The notes: generated by a model not told the origin, from the letters alone. A stretch of DNA of 64,000 nt from Qipengyuania huizhouensis (GCF_019711635.1 NZ_JAIGNT010000012.1:1-64000); one strand, 5' to 3'. Positions 55,534-63,511 are shown, numbered from the stretch's first letter. Program-made: numbers and translations.

Positions 55534-55930
55534 AATCGTCGACCGTGCGTTGGAGATCGCCGAGGAGAAATTCATCGCTTCCTCCGGCCCGGGCGGGCAG
55601 AATGTGAACAAGGTCGCCACGGCGGTGCAGCTCCGGGTGGACGTATTCCAGCTCGGCCTGAGCCCGGAAACCTTCGAGCGAATCAAGGAAATCGCGGGCA
55701 GCAGGTTCACCAAGAACGGCGAAATCGTCCTCACCGCCAACGAGTATCGCACGCAGGAACAGAACCGCGAGGCGGCGCGGGAGCGTCTGATCCAACTTGT
55801 CAATCAAGCGCTTGATCCGCCCAGGAAACGCAAGAAGAGCAGGGTGAACCGCGTGGGCAAGGTGAAACGCCTCAAGGCCAAGAAGGTGCGCGGCGACGTG
55901 AAGGCCAAACGCGGCAAGGTCGAATGGTAA
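55526..55930 (+). CDS. arfB: Peptidyl-tRNA hydrolase ArfB (ribosome rescue)
   Basis: 134 residues. GGQ motif in FIASSGPGGQNVNKVATAVQLRVDV (GGQ at 23-25), the hallmark of release-factor-type hydrolases, and a Lys/Arg-rich C-terminal tail (PPRKRKKSRVNRVGKVKRLKAKKVRG) that enters the empty mRNA channel of stalled ribosomes. This is the ICT1/ArfB-type factor, acting when no stop codon is present. ATG 55526 lies 8 bases inside the end of the RluA-type gene. Confidence 0.94.
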   Translation: MGRIVDRALEIAEEKFIASSGPGGQNVNKVATAVQLRVDVFQLGLSPETFERIKEIAGSRFTKNGEIVLTANEYRTQEQNREAARERLIQLVNQALDPPRKRKKSRVNRVGKVKRLKAKKVRGDVKAKRGKVEW

Positions 55931-56078
55931 TGCCTGCTGCGCCCGGCGCTTGACTTTTCCCCGTGAATCACACAAAGGGCGCGCCGGACGGCGGTGCGAC
56001 ACGCGCCGCCCTTATTATTTAGGCCGTCTCTCCATCGCGTGGGGCGGACCCTTTTCGAAAGATCTTTAGGAACACGCC

Positions 56079-56246
56079 ATGGCGAAGCCCGCAACCGTCA
56101 AGATCAAGCTCGTCTCGACCGCCGACACGGGCTTCTATTACGTGACGAAGAAGAATCCGCGCAACCACACCGAAAAGTTCGTCTTCAAGAAGTACGATCC
56201 GGTGGCGCGCAAGCACGTCGAATTCAAGGAAGCCAAGATCAAGTGA
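56079..56246 (+). CDS. rpmG: 50S ribosomal protein L33
   Basis: 55 residues from ATG 56079. [20 protein letters not shown] and [20 protein letters not shown] are diagnostic of L33; the C-terminus [14 protein letters not shown] fits alphaproteobacteria. The zinc cysteines of some L33 forms are absent, so this is the C-minus type. TTAGGA about 10 bases upstream serves as ribosome site. It is a short gene, easily missed, on a probable transcript of its own. Confidence 0.96.
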   Translation: MAKPATVKIKLVSTADTGFYYVTKKNPRNHTEKFVFKKYDPVARKHVEFKEAKIK

Positions 56247-56334
56247 TCTTGCCGGGCCGTGCGGTCCGGAAGCTGAACGGCGGGAACGCCTTTAGTTCAG
56301 TGACAGTTCAATGCTCCGACTGTAATTCAGGAGC

Positions 56335-56994
56335 ATGAGCACCTTGTCTATCTTCAAGAATCGTCCCGTCGCCTCCGCACTGGCGCTTGCGCTATCCGTG
56401 GGCGTCCCCGCATCCTTCTATGCCGCACCGGCCCCCGTCGAGGCGGCGGCCGGCGATCTCGACCGTGCGGTCGCGGCATTGCGCGGCATTTCCACCATGA
56501 AGGCGAACTTCGTCCAGACCGACCGCAACGGCCAGGCCGTTTCGGGCGTGATGACGCTGAAGCGCCCCGGCAAGATCCGTTTCGAATATGAAAAGGGCGT
56601 GCCGCTGCTGGTCGTCTCGAACGGCAAGTCGATGTACATGATCGACTACGAGGTGAACCAGGTCCAGCGCTGGCCGATCAGCAATTCGCCGCTGGGCGCG
56701 CTGCTCGACCCGAGCCGCGACGTGAAGAAATACGGCAAGCTGGTCCCGACCAGTCACAGCGATGTCGTCAGCATCGAGGTCCGCGATCCAAATCGCCCGG
56801 AATTCGGCACAATCACGCTGATCTTCGCACGCGACGGATCGGCTCCGGGCGGTCTGCGTCTCACGCACTGGGTGGCGCTCGATTCGCAGAATCACCGCAC
56901 CACGGTTCGCCTGAGCAACAACCGCTACGGGGTGTCGGTTGCCGACAGCGCATTCACCTTCAGGGATCCGCGCCGTTCATCCCGTCGCCCGTAA
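56335..56994 (+). CDS. lolA: Outer-membrane lipoprotein carrier protein LolA
   Basis: 219 residues. Signal peptide (about 1-38, ending VEAAA). The mature half-barrel begins RAVAALRGISTMKANFVQTDRNGQAVSGVMTLKRPGKIRFEYEKGVPLLVVSNGKSMYMIDYEVNQVQRWPI, the classic LolA pattern, followed by LGALLDPSRDV. It ferries lipoproteins from the inner membrane LolCDE complex through the periplasm to the outer membrane. AGGAG sits only 1 base before ATG 56335; TTG 56344 is at better spacing and may be the true start. The lipoproteins encoded nearby would be clients. Confidence 0.92.
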   Translation: MSTLSIFKNRPVASALALALSVGVPASFYAAPAPVEAAAGDLDRAVAALRGISTMKANFVQTDRNGQAVSGVMTLKRPGKIRFEYEKGVPLLVVSNGKSMYMIDYEVNQVQRWPISNSPLGALLDPSRDVKKYGKLVPTSHSDVVSIEVRDPNRPEFGTITLIFARDGSAPGGLRLTHWVALDSQNHRTTVRLSNNRYGVSVADSAFTFRDPRRSSRRP

Positions 56995-57368
56995 ATACCA
57001 TTTCGGCGACAGGCCGTTCGATTGTTGCGATTCCCCGATGTCGAATGTTCATTGAGCAGCAAGCCGGGCAGGCCTAGAACCGGGTTATCGAAGCGGTGGC
57101 AGCAATTTCCCCCCTGTTGATTGCCCGCCCAAAAAACCGCTCGATATCCAAGCGTGACGAACGCTCACAAGGAACCCTCGAGCCAATGCCCCCGGCTCGA
57201 GGGTTTTTGTGTGCCCCCTCAAACGCCGGGCGCGGCGCATCCGCGTCGCTTGGCTTCGCGCCAGTCGGCCTTTGACTGCCGTGATCGGGAACCCACTTCC
57301 CTGGACAGCGGTCTCACTCTCTTGATCGGGCCAATGGAGGGTAAACGAGCGCGGCATGGCCGCGGATA
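56995..57368. other. Gene-free 374-bp region with orphan terminator
   Basis: No protein gene is supported. The region has a GTCGCC/GGCGAC hairpin just past lolA without a T run, a strong terminator at 57173-57208, and otherwise no similarity I recognise. The sequence before the terminator may be transcribed as a small RNA or as a long lolA 3' end. Confidence 0.5.
57173..57208 (+). terminator. Strong Rho-independent terminator in a gene-free region
   Basis: AACCCTCGAGCC (57173-57184) and GGCTCGAGGGTT (57194-57205) pair perfectly over 12 bp around a 9-base loop, and T's run to 57208. On the minus strand no T run follows, so it ends a rightward transcript. It lies 180 bases past lolA. Confidence 0.85.
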
Positions 57369-57806
57369 TTACCGGTCGGCATGTATGTTCAAAGGTACCG
57401 GCTCTCGCGGCGCAATCTTGTCGAGCGTGATCGTTTCGAAGCGCTCAGTAAACAGTGCTGCGGCCGCTTCCATGGTATCCACCATCACGGCGTTGACATT
57501 CTTTTCCACCAGGCAGTCGGAGTTCCCGCTGCGGTTGCCGATAGCAAAAAGATTGGGCCGACCGAGCGCCTCGTAAACGTCGAGGAGCGTGATCTCGCAC
57601 AGCGGACGCGCCAATTGCCATCCTCCACCATGCCCCTTCTCGGAACGCACCAGACCTGCCTCGCGCAGCCCCGCCATGGTCCGCCTGAAAACCGCCGGAT
57701 TGGTTCCCATGCTCCGGCTCAGCACATCCGATGTAAGCAGTTCCTTCGTCTGATCCATGTGGAGAAGCACATGGAGGACATCGGACAGGCGGGTATCTCG
57801 ATTCAT
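57369..57806 (-). CDS. Rrf2 family transcriptional regulator (redox-type, two Cys)
   Basis: 145 residues from ATG 57806 (AAAGG about 8 bases upstream). Winged helix in residues 1-70: TRLSDVLHVLLHMDQTKELLTSDVLSRSMGTNPAVFRRTMAGLREAGLVRSEKGHGGGWQLARPL, an unmistakable Rrf2 pattern. The usual three cysteines of Fe-S members (IscR, NsrR) are lacking; only Cys70 and Cys98 occur. A thiol/disulfide switch like that of YwnA/CymR-type members is therefore more likely. Divergent from the flavoenzyme-methyltransferase operon, with an inverted repeat between them that should be its operator. Confidence 0.9.
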   Translation of the reverse strand: MNRDTRLSDVLHVLLHMDQTKELLTSDVLSRSMGTNPAVFRRTMAGLREAGLVRSEKGHGGGWQLARPLCEITLLDVYEALGRPNLFAIGNRSGNSDCLVEKNVNAVMVDTMEAAAALFTERFETITLDKIAPREPVPLNIHADR

Positions 57807-57870
57807 TGTAAAGCCTTTGTTGCGCGTTCGGCGTCGGACACTGCCATAGCGCGTGACAATGCAAAAAGAT

Positions 57871-57889
57871 TGTATCACTTGTTGATACA
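57871..57889. promoter_or_regulatory. Perfect inverted repeat TGTATCA-N5-TGATACA, probable Rrf2 operator
   Basis: Seven-base arms (57871-57877 and 57883-57889) with a 5-base spacer in the divergent intergenic region. The right arm overlaps the -35 hexamer of the rightward promoter, the position expected for a repressor, and the site is 65 bases from the Rrf2 start, which suggests autoregulation. Confidence 0.75.
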
Positions 57890-57910
57890 TGACGCCATCG
57901 CAGCTATAGT
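57882..57910 (+). promoter_or_regulatory. Promoter of the flavoenzyme-methyltransferase operon
   Basis: TTGATA (57882-57887) and TATAGT (57905-57910) with exactly 17 bases between, a good sigma70-type match. The transcript would start about 67 bases before ATG 57984. Confidence 0.7.
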
Positions 57911-57983
57911 ATCTTCAAATGTTACATGAGCGGATGCTCGCAGTCCACTGCGGACGGTCCGCCCCTGCACCAAGGAGATACAT

Positions 57984-58880
57984 ATGACTTTCGACGCGAT
58001 CATTGTCGGCGGGAGCTTTGCGGGTTTATCGGCCGCGCTCTATCTCGCCCGGGCGCGCCGTTCGGTGCTGGTGCTCGACACAGGCACCCCCCGCAATCGC
58101 TTTGCCGCCGCCTCTCACGGCTTTTTTGCCCAGGACGGGAGCAATCCCGGGATCATGCTCGAAGCCATGCGCGGACAGGTGGCGGCCTATCCGACAGTGC
58201 AGTTCCGCGAGCTCGCAGCCGTGGAGGCTGCCCGGCATGAAGACGGGTTCCGGGTGACGCTGGCGAATGGCGAGGCGGTGGCAGGGGCCAGGTTGCTGCT
58301 GGCCTTCGGAATCAGCGATATTCTGCCCGAGCTTCCCGGCCTCGCCGAACGCTGGGGGCAAACCGTTATCCATTGCCCCTATTGTCATGGCTATGAATTC
58401 AGCGGCAAGCGGCTTGGCGTCCTCAATACCTCGCCAAAATCGGCGCATCAGGCAGGTTTGATCCCCGAATGGGGACCAACGACCTTCTTTCTCAACGGCG
58501 GCACGATAGAGCCGGACGTTGCGGCCCAGCTCGACGAGCGCGGCGTCACAATCGAAGCCGAGCCCGTGGATAGTCTTGTCGGCGAAGGGGCAGCCCTGTC
58601 GGCAATCCGTCTGCGCAACGGCATCGAGCAACCGATCGACGCTCTGTTTATCGGTCCCCGCAGCCGTTTCAACAGCGATATTGCACAAGGGCTCGGGTGC
58701 GAGATCGAGGACGGCCCCCTCGGATCGGTGATAGCGGTCGACGAGATGCAGGCGACCAGTATCACCGGGGTCTATGCCGCCGGCGATATCACGCGAATGG
58801 GACATACCGTCACCTTCGCCTGTGCGGACGGCGTCACGGCCGCGCTGGCAATTCATCGTTCGCTGGTGTTCGGAGGCTAG
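57984..58880 (+). CDS. FAD dithiol-oxidase-like flavoenzyme (thioredoxin reductase fold)
   Basis: 298 residues, AAGGAGA 6 bases before the ATG. N-terminal FAD motif IIVGGSFAGLSAALYLARARRSVLVLD (9-14 GGSFAG) and C-terminal GVYAAGDITRMGH bind FAD as in thioredoxin reductases. The redox motif is HCPYCH (Cys131, Cys134, flanked by His130 and His135), as in the dithiol oxidases GliT, HlmI and DepH. In the second domain the NADPH loop G-x-G-x-x-A is replaced by LNTSPKSAHQA and the 2'-phosphate Arg motif is missing, so NADPH use is doubtful and O2 may be the electron acceptor. Alternatively an uncharacterised reductase fed by another donor. Confidence 0.8.
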   Translation: MTFDAIIVGGSFAGLSAALYLARARRSVLVLDTGTPRNRFAAASHGFFAQDGSNPGIMLEAMRGQVAAYPTVQFRELAAVEAARHEDGFRVTLANGEAVAGARLLLAFGISDILPELPGLAERWGQTVIHCPYCHGYEFSGKRLGVLNTSPKSAHQAGLIPEWGPTTFFLNGGTIEPDVAAQLDERGVTIEAEPVDSLVGEGAALSAIRLRNGIEQPIDALFIGPRSRFNSDIAQGLGCEIEDGPLGSVIAVDEMQATSITGVYAAGDITRMGHTVTFACADGVTAALAIHRSLVFGG

Positions 58881-58885
58881 CCGTC

Positions 58886-59566
58886 ATGGAGCGCAAGCAT
58901 TCACCCTTCGACCATCCGGACGCTATCGCTTCCTATGAAGTGAATGCCGTTCGCAACGTGCCCGGGCTAGCCGACCTCCATCGCATGGTGATGCTGCTGC
59001 TTGCCGAACGGGCTGGAACAGACGCGCATATACTCGTCGTAGGTGCAGGCGGCGGAATGGAAACCAAAGCAATGGCCGAAGCGCAGCCAGACTGGCATTT
59101 CACAGGTGTCGATCCATCATCGGCAATGCTTGATCTTGCGCGCCGGAAACTGGCGCCATTTGCAAAGCGAGTCGATCTGATTGAGGGCGCCATTGATCAG
59201 GCACCAGATGGCCCTTTCGACGGTGCAACATGCCTTCTCACGTTGCATCATCTCGACCGCACTTCACGTCTGCAGACTTTGCGAGGGATTCATCACCGCC
59301 TGAGGCCCGGTGCCAATCTGGTGGTGGCAGAGCATACGGCGCCCGGTCCTGATCCTGGGCGCTGGATGAGGCTTTCGGTTGCCTTTAGCGGTCGCGAGGG
59401 GCCTGATCCGGCAAAATCCGCAGCCACCGCCAAGCTGATGACAGAGCGACTGCCCCTGCTTTCTCCCGCGCGGGAAGAAGAACTTCTATGTGAGGCGGGA
59501 TTTACCAATGTCGAGCTATATTATGCCGCATTCTCTTTCCGCGGCTGGGTCGGAACAGCCTGCTAA
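58886..59566 (+). CDS. Class I SAM-dependent methyltransferase
   Basis: 226 residues. Rossmann-like SAM domain: ILVVGAGGGMETKAMAEAQPDWHFTGVDPSSAMLDLARRKL (motif I G-A-G-G-G and acidic VDP), then GAIDQAPDGPFDGATCLLTLHHLDRTSRLQTLRGIHHRLRPGANLVVAEH, a UbiE/TehB-like pattern. The substrate is not readable from sequence. GGAGG lies 10 bases upstream of ATG 58886, which is 6 bases past the flavoenzyme stop, so both are made from one transcript controlled by the Rrf2 site. Thiol S-methylation is an inference from that context. Confidence 0.88.
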   Translation: MERKHSPFDHPDAIASYEVNAVRNVPGLADLHRMVMLLLAERAGTDAHILVVGAGGGMETKAMAEAQPDWHFTGVDPSSAMLDLARRKLAPFAKRVDLIEGAIDQAPDGPFDGATCLLTLHHLDRTSRLQTLRGIHHRLRPGANLVVAEHTAPGPDPGRWMRLSVAFSGREGPDPAKSAATAKLMTERLPLLSPAREEELLCEAGFTNVELYYAAFSFRGWVGTAC

Positions 59567-59707
59567 TTTCAGACGATGAGCCCGAGCGTTATTCCGTATC
59601 CCGGGGGCGGTATATTCAATTGCGGATCGGGCGTGCCCGCGGATGCGGGTGCGAAAAACAGGGACTCAAACCTAGACCCCCGCGCCGCGTCCCCCTATCT
59701 CCGCGCC

Positions 59708-60499
59708 ATGGTCTCTGTAGCTACCTGGAACATCAATTCCGTTCGCCTCCGCATGCCCATCGTCGAGCGCTTCCTGAAAGATGCCGCGCCCGACGTTCTC
59801 TGCCTGCAGGAAATCAAGTGCCAGGAGCACCAGTTCCCCTATGAGGCGTTCAGGGCGCTGGGCTACGAGCATATCGCCGTGCACGGCCAGAAGGGCTATC
59901 ACGGCGTGGCCACGGTCAGCCGGGTGCCGATCCGCGAATTTTCGCGTCACGACTGGCAGGACAATGGCGAGGCGCGCCACGTCGGCGTCGAACTGCCCGA
60001 GCACGACGGCATGATCGTCGAGAACGTCTACGTGCCCGCCGGGGGTGACGAGCCGGACCGCGAGATAAACGCCAAGTTCGGCCAGAAGCTCGATTTCCTC
60101 GAGCGGATGACCCGCTGGGCCGATGCGGTGGACCGGCCGACGCTGATCGTGGGCGATTTCAACATCGCGCCGCTGGAAAGCGACGTGTGGAACCACAAGC
60201 AATTGCTCAAGGTCGTGAGCCATACGCCGATCGAGGTCGAAAGCCTCCAGCGGTTCATGGATGCCCACGGCTGGGCGGACATCGGGCGCGAGCATATCAA
60301 GGCGCCCGAACGCTATTACAGCTGGTGGAGCTACCGCGCGAAGGACTGGAAGGCGAACGATCGCGGCCGCCGGCTCGATCACATGTGGGCCAGCCCCGAA
60401 CTCGCGCGGCAGGCGACCGGGCATTCGGTCCACGAATATGCCCGCGACTGGGAAAAACCGTCCGACCACGTACCGCTGGTGACGGAGTTCAGCATCTGA
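59708..60499 (+). CDS. xth: Exodeoxyribonuclease III (AP endonuclease)
   Basis: 263 residues from ATG 59708. Exonuclease III family: SVATWNINSVRLRMPIVERFL with catalytic Asn, LCLQEIKCQEHQFPYEAF with Glu34, VYVPAGGDEPDREINAKFGQKLDFLERM with the Tyr region, VGDFNIAPLESDVWN with Asp-x-Asn, RRLDHMWASPELA and KPSDHVPLVTEF with the terminal His. Repairs abasic sites and 3' blocks. An upstream ATG would add 44 residues without similarity. Confidence 0.96.
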   Translation: MVSVATWNINSVRLRMPIVERFLKDAAPDVLCLQEIKCQEHQFPYEAFRALGYEHIAVHGQKGYHGVATVSRVPIREFSRHDWQDNGEARHVGVELPEHDGMIVENVYVPAGGDEPDREINAKFGQKLDFLERMTRWADAVDRPTLIVGDFNIAPLESDVWNHKQLLKVVSHTPIEVESLQRFMDAHGWADIGREHIKAPERYYSWWSYRAKDWKANDRGRRLDHMWASPELARQATGHSVHEYARDWEKPSDHVPLVTEFSI

Positions 60500-60534
60500 C
60501 TTCCCCGTCGCCTTCTCGCCGGGCGGCGCTGGCG

Positions 60535-61557
60535 GTGGATGCCTTGCGCCACGGCTGGCCGCTGGCGATCGAAGGTGCGCCGTTGCTGCAACCGGTCGAG
60601 ACGGCATTCTCGGAAATATCGGGGGAGGCAATACTGGTCTCCGCCACCCGCGCGGCCACGCTCAAGCTGGCCAACCAGCGCGAAGCCGCGGTGCCGCGCA
60701 CGCCTGTCCTGCTTCGCGGAGCGGAAAGCTTCGACCTGTCCGCCGCGCTGGCGATCGCCGATCCGGCGCTCGATTTGCAAAGCCCGCTCAAGGGGCCCTT
60801 CAAGGCCTTGCCGCTGGCGTGGGAGGAACAGGCACGGGCCGCGCTCGAACTGGCGCGGATTGCGGGCATCCTTCCGGCCTTCCTCGTCGATCCGGCGGGA
60901 GCGACAGAGCCGGCATCGCTGGAGGTCGGCGATCTGGTCGCTTTTGCCGATCCTACCCGACTGCATATCGCCTCGCGCGCACGCCTCCCCGTCGCCGCGG
61001 CGGAGGACGCGCATATCGTGGCCTTCCGCAGCCCGGACGATACGCGCGAACATGTTGCGCTGATCATCGGCGAACAGCGCGTGGACCGGCCGCCGCTCGT
61101 CCGCCTGCATTCCGAATGCCTGACCGGCGATATCCTCGGCAGCCTGAAATGCGATTGCGGCCCGCAGCTCGACGCCGCCCTGCACGCCATGGCGCAGGAA
61201 GCGGACAGGGGCGGCTGGGGCGTGCTGCTCTACATGCGGCAGGAAGGGCGCGGGATCGGGCTCGTCAACAAGCTGCGGGCCTATCGCTTGCAGGATCAGG
61301 GTTTCGACACGGTCGATGCCAACACGCGGTTGGGCCTGCCCGACGAGGCGCGCGATTTCCCCACGGCGGCGCGAATGCTCGACCTGCTCGGCGTGAAGGA
61401 GATCCGACTGATGACGAACAATCCCGCGAAGGTCGCAGCGCTGGAGGCCGAAGGGGTGGAAGTGTCCGAGCGCGTGGCGCATTCGCTGCCCGACAATCCT
61501 CACAACGCCCGCTATCTCGCCACCAAGCGTGACCGGGCGGGACACCTGCTGCCATGA
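60535..61557 (+). CDS. ribA: GTP cyclohydrolase II (alphaproteobacterial two-part type)
   Basis: About 340 residues if starting at GTG 60535; CTG 60496, overlapping the xth stop, is possible because ARRAALAVDALRHGWP-type residues upstream seem conserved in relatives. Converts GTP to the first riboflavin intermediate. The C-terminal catalytic part (about 165-335): HSECLTGDILGSLKCDCGPQL supplies three zinc Cys; RQEGRGIGLVNKLRAYRLQDQGFDTVDANTRLGLPDEARDF and RLMTNNPAKVAALEAEGVEVSERV are the family signature. The N-terminal half is the poorly conserved extension of this group. Overlaps the GNAT gene by 4 bases. Confidence 0.93.
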   Translation: MDALRHGWPLAIEGAPLLQPVETAFSEISGEAILVSATRAATLKLANQREAAVPRTPVLLRGAESFDLSAALAIADPALDLQSPLKGPFKALPLAWEEQARAALELARIAGILPAFLVDPAGATEPASLEVGDLVAFADPTRLHIASRARLPVAAAEDAHIVAFRSPDDTREHVALIIGEQRVDRPPLVRLHSECLTGDILGSLKCDCGPQLDAALHAMAQEADRGGWGVLLYMRQEGRGIGLVNKLRAYRLQDQGFDTVDANTRLGLPDEARDFPTAARMLDLLGVKEIRLMTNNPAKVAALEAEGVEVSERVAHSLPDNPHNARYLATKRDRAGHLLP

Positions 61558-62054
61558 GCGCGCTCACGATCCGGCCCGAGACGCGGGCCGACTGCGCGCA
61601 GATCAGCGTCGTCACCGAGGCCGCCTTTGCCGATGTCGAACATAGCGACGGGAGCGAGGTGAATATCGTCGAACGCCTGCGCGCCGATGGCGATCTTGCC
61701 CTGTCGCTGGTCGCCGAGGATGGTGAGCGCATCGTCGGCCATGTGGCGCTTTCGCCGGTCCGCATATCGGACGGAAGCCAAGGATGGTTCGGGCTGGGAC
61801 CGGTCAGCGTCCTGCCTGCCTGCCAGCGGGGAGGCGTGGGTTCGGCACTGATCAACCGCGGCATCGCCGATTTGCGTGAGACGGGCGCGCGCGGGATCGT
61901 CCTGCTGGGCGATCCGGCCTATTATGCGCGCTTCGGTTTCCGGCACGATCCGCGGCTGGTCTATCCCGGCCCGCCGCCCGAGTATTTTCAGCGGCTGGTC
62001 CTCGAGGGCGAACCGCCCGCTGGCACGGTGACCTACGCTGCGGCGTTCGGCTGA
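61554..62054 (+). CDS. GNAT family N-acetyltransferase
   Basis: 166 residues. LTIRPETRADCAQISVVTEAAF at the start, FGLGPVSVLPACQRGGVGSALINRGIADLRETGARGIVLLGDPAYYARFGFRH (acetyl-CoA loop Q-R-G-G-V-G-S-A and the helix after it) in the middle, the YhbS-like GNAT pattern. Substrate unknown. ATG 61554 overlaps the ribA stop by 4 bases. Its last 22 bases overlap the converging psd gene. Confidence 0.88.
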   Translation: MSALTIRPETRADCAQISVVTEAAFADVEHSDGSEVNIVERLRADGDLALSLVAEDGERIVGHVALSPVRISDGSQGWFGLGPVSVLPACQRGGVGSALINRGIADLRETGARGIVLLGDPAYYARFGFRHDPRLVYPGPPPEYFQRLVLEGEPPAGTVTYAAAFG

Positions 62055-62893
62055 AGCCGCCTGCCGATCGCCTGTCCCATCCGGACGGCGTCACCGGCCT
62101 TGAGCCCCGCGTCCCATTCCACCCTGCCGGGTTCGAACAGCAGCACCACGGTCGAGCCGAGGATGAAGCGGCCCATTTCGTCACCCGCGCCGAACGCATG
62201 GGCGCCGGGTTCGAAGCTTTCGCGCACCAGCCGCGGATGGTGGGTTTCGACCAGCCCGCTCCACACCGTCTCGATGCCCGCCACGATCATCGCGCCGACC
62301 ATCACACTGGCGAACACGCCGTCCGGGCCGGTAAAGAGGCAGGCGAGCCTTTCGTTGCGCGCGAAGAGGCCATCGACATTCTCTGCCGTCACCTGGTTCA
62401 CCGAAAAGAGATCGCCGGGCACATAGGCTGTCGATGCAAGCGAACCCGCAGCAGGCATGTGGACGCGGTGGTAATCGCGCGGGGAGAGATAGATGGTGGC
62501 GAAGCTGCCGCCTTCGAAACGCTTTGCCGCCCCGGCATCGCCGCCGAGGAGCTGGCTGGCGGTGAAATGCCGCCCCTTGGCCTGGAAGATCCGGTCTTCG
62601 TCGATCCGTCCGATCTGGCTGACCGCTCCATCGGCGGGGCTGAGGATGTGGGTCCGGCTGTCGGCCAGCGGACGCGCGCCGGGCTTGAGTTCGCGGGTGA
62701 AGAAATCGTTGAAGCTCTTGAACTCCTCCACCCGTCGGGCGGCCTCCCCCATGTCGACATCATAGGCGTCGATGAACCGGCGGATCAGGAGGTTCTTGAG
62801 CCAGACGGCTTCGCTGGAGGCGATCTTGCCGGCGCCGCGCGAAACGAGATGGTGCGGAAGCGCGTGCTGCAGCCAGATGAAGGGGGATGTCAT
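62033..62893 (-). CDS. psd: Phosphatidylserine decarboxylase
   Basis: 286 residues. Makes phosphatidylethanolamine in the inner membrane and is made as a proenzyme. Signatures: FFTRELKPGARPL, ILSPADGAVSQIGRI, FATIYLSPRDYHRVHMPAAG, LACLFTGPDGVFASVMVGAMIVAGIETVW and the self-cleavage site in MGRFILGSTVVLLFEPG, where Ser of L-G-S-T becomes the pyruvoyl group. This is the larger proteobacterial type (E. coli-like, about 300 residues). Ends inside the converging GNAT gene. Confidence 0.96.
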   Translation of the reverse strand: MTSPFIWLQHALPHHLVSRGAGKIASSEAVWLKNLLIRRFIDAYDVDMGEAARRVEEFKSFNDFFTRELKPGARPLADSRTHILSPADGAVSQIGRIDEDRIFQAKGRHFTASQLLGGDAGAAKRFEGGSFATIYLSPRDYHRVHMPAAGSLASTAYVPGDLFSVNQVTAENVDGLFARNERLACLFTGPDGVFASVMVGAMIVAGIETVWSGLVETHHPRLVRESFEPGAHAFGAGDEMGRFILGSTVVLLFEPGRVEWDAGLKAGDAVRMGQAIGRRLQPNAAA

Positions 62894-62920
62894 GGAATGG
62901 AGCCTTAGCGGGGCCGCGGC

Positions 62921-63184
62921 TCAGCGCAACTGGCTGTCCTTGCTGCCGCGCCGGTTGATGCCGGTCTGCCGCGAGGATGCATCGCGGCCCGACTGGCATG
63001 CGACACAGGTCCGCACGCCGGGCAGTGCAAGCCGCCGCTTCTCGGGGATTTCTTCGCCGCATTCGTCGCAAAATTTCGCGCTTTCGCCCTTGGGCATACG
63101 TGCGCGGGCGGCGCTCACTGCGTCGCTCACCGTATCGTCGATCTGGTCCTGAACTGCGCCGTCACGCGCCCATCCGCCTGCCAT
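62921..63184 (-). CDS. DksA/TraR-type C4 zinc-finger protein
   Basis: 87 residues from MAGGWARDG at 63184. C4 zinc finger: FCDECGEEIPEKRRLALPGVRTCVACQ, with CxxC and CxxC 17 residues apart, in the order seen in the short DksA/YbiI-like proteins. The N-terminal half is helical (QDQIDDTVSDAVSAARARM) and has no coiled-coil tip of full-length DksA, so a transcription role through RNA polymerase is uncertain. GGAGTTTG provides a ribosome site. 27 bases upstream of psd. Confidence 0.88.
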   Translation of the reverse strand: MAGGWARDGAVQDQIDDTVSDAVSAARARMPKGESAKFCDECGEEIPEKRRLALPGVRTCVACQSGRDASSRQTGINRRGSKDSQLR

Positions 63185-63297
63185 TGCAAACTCCTTCACC
63201 CGAATAACGGACAGGAACCTGCTCTCGTTCCGTCAGAAGAACAAGGCGGCGAGGCGGATCAGGCCGACCGAAATGACGGGCGACGCCGTAACCACGG

Positions 63298-63492
63298 TCA
63301 GCCCTCGGCAGGAGGACGCCCCCTGCGCGGAGGCGGGGACGGCTTCACCTCGGCCCCGCGCGCCTTCAACGCCTCGCGCAGCAGCATTTCGATCTGCGCA
63401 TTGGCGCTGCGCAGCTCGTCCGCCGCCAGGCGCTCGACCGCGGCGTGAACCGCCGGGTCGAGACGCAGGGCAAAGGCTTTCTTCTTGGACAT
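63298..63492 (-). CDS. Ribbon-helix-helix (Arc-type) small protein
   Basis: 64 residues. KKKAFALRLDPAVHAAVERLAADELRSANAQIEMLLREALKARG is a ribbon-helix-helix pattern: a strand with alternating residues (AFALRLD), a first helix, the N-A-Q turn and a second helix. The tail is Pro/Arg-rich. It may bind DNA as a dimer. It follows the SPFH gene by 20 bases on the same strand and is probably in the same transcript; no toxin is next to it. Confidence 0.78.
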   Translation of the reverse strand: MSKKKAFALRLDPAVHAAVERLAADELRSANAQIEMLLREALKARGAEVKPSPPPRRGRPPAEG

Positions 63493-63511
63493 GGACGCGG
63501 GCTCTTGGCCG

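Noticed and set aside
56263-56280. GC-rich hairpin after L33 (CCGGGCC-GTGC-GGTCCGG)
   Set aside because: Good stem but no T run follows, so a terminator is not supported.
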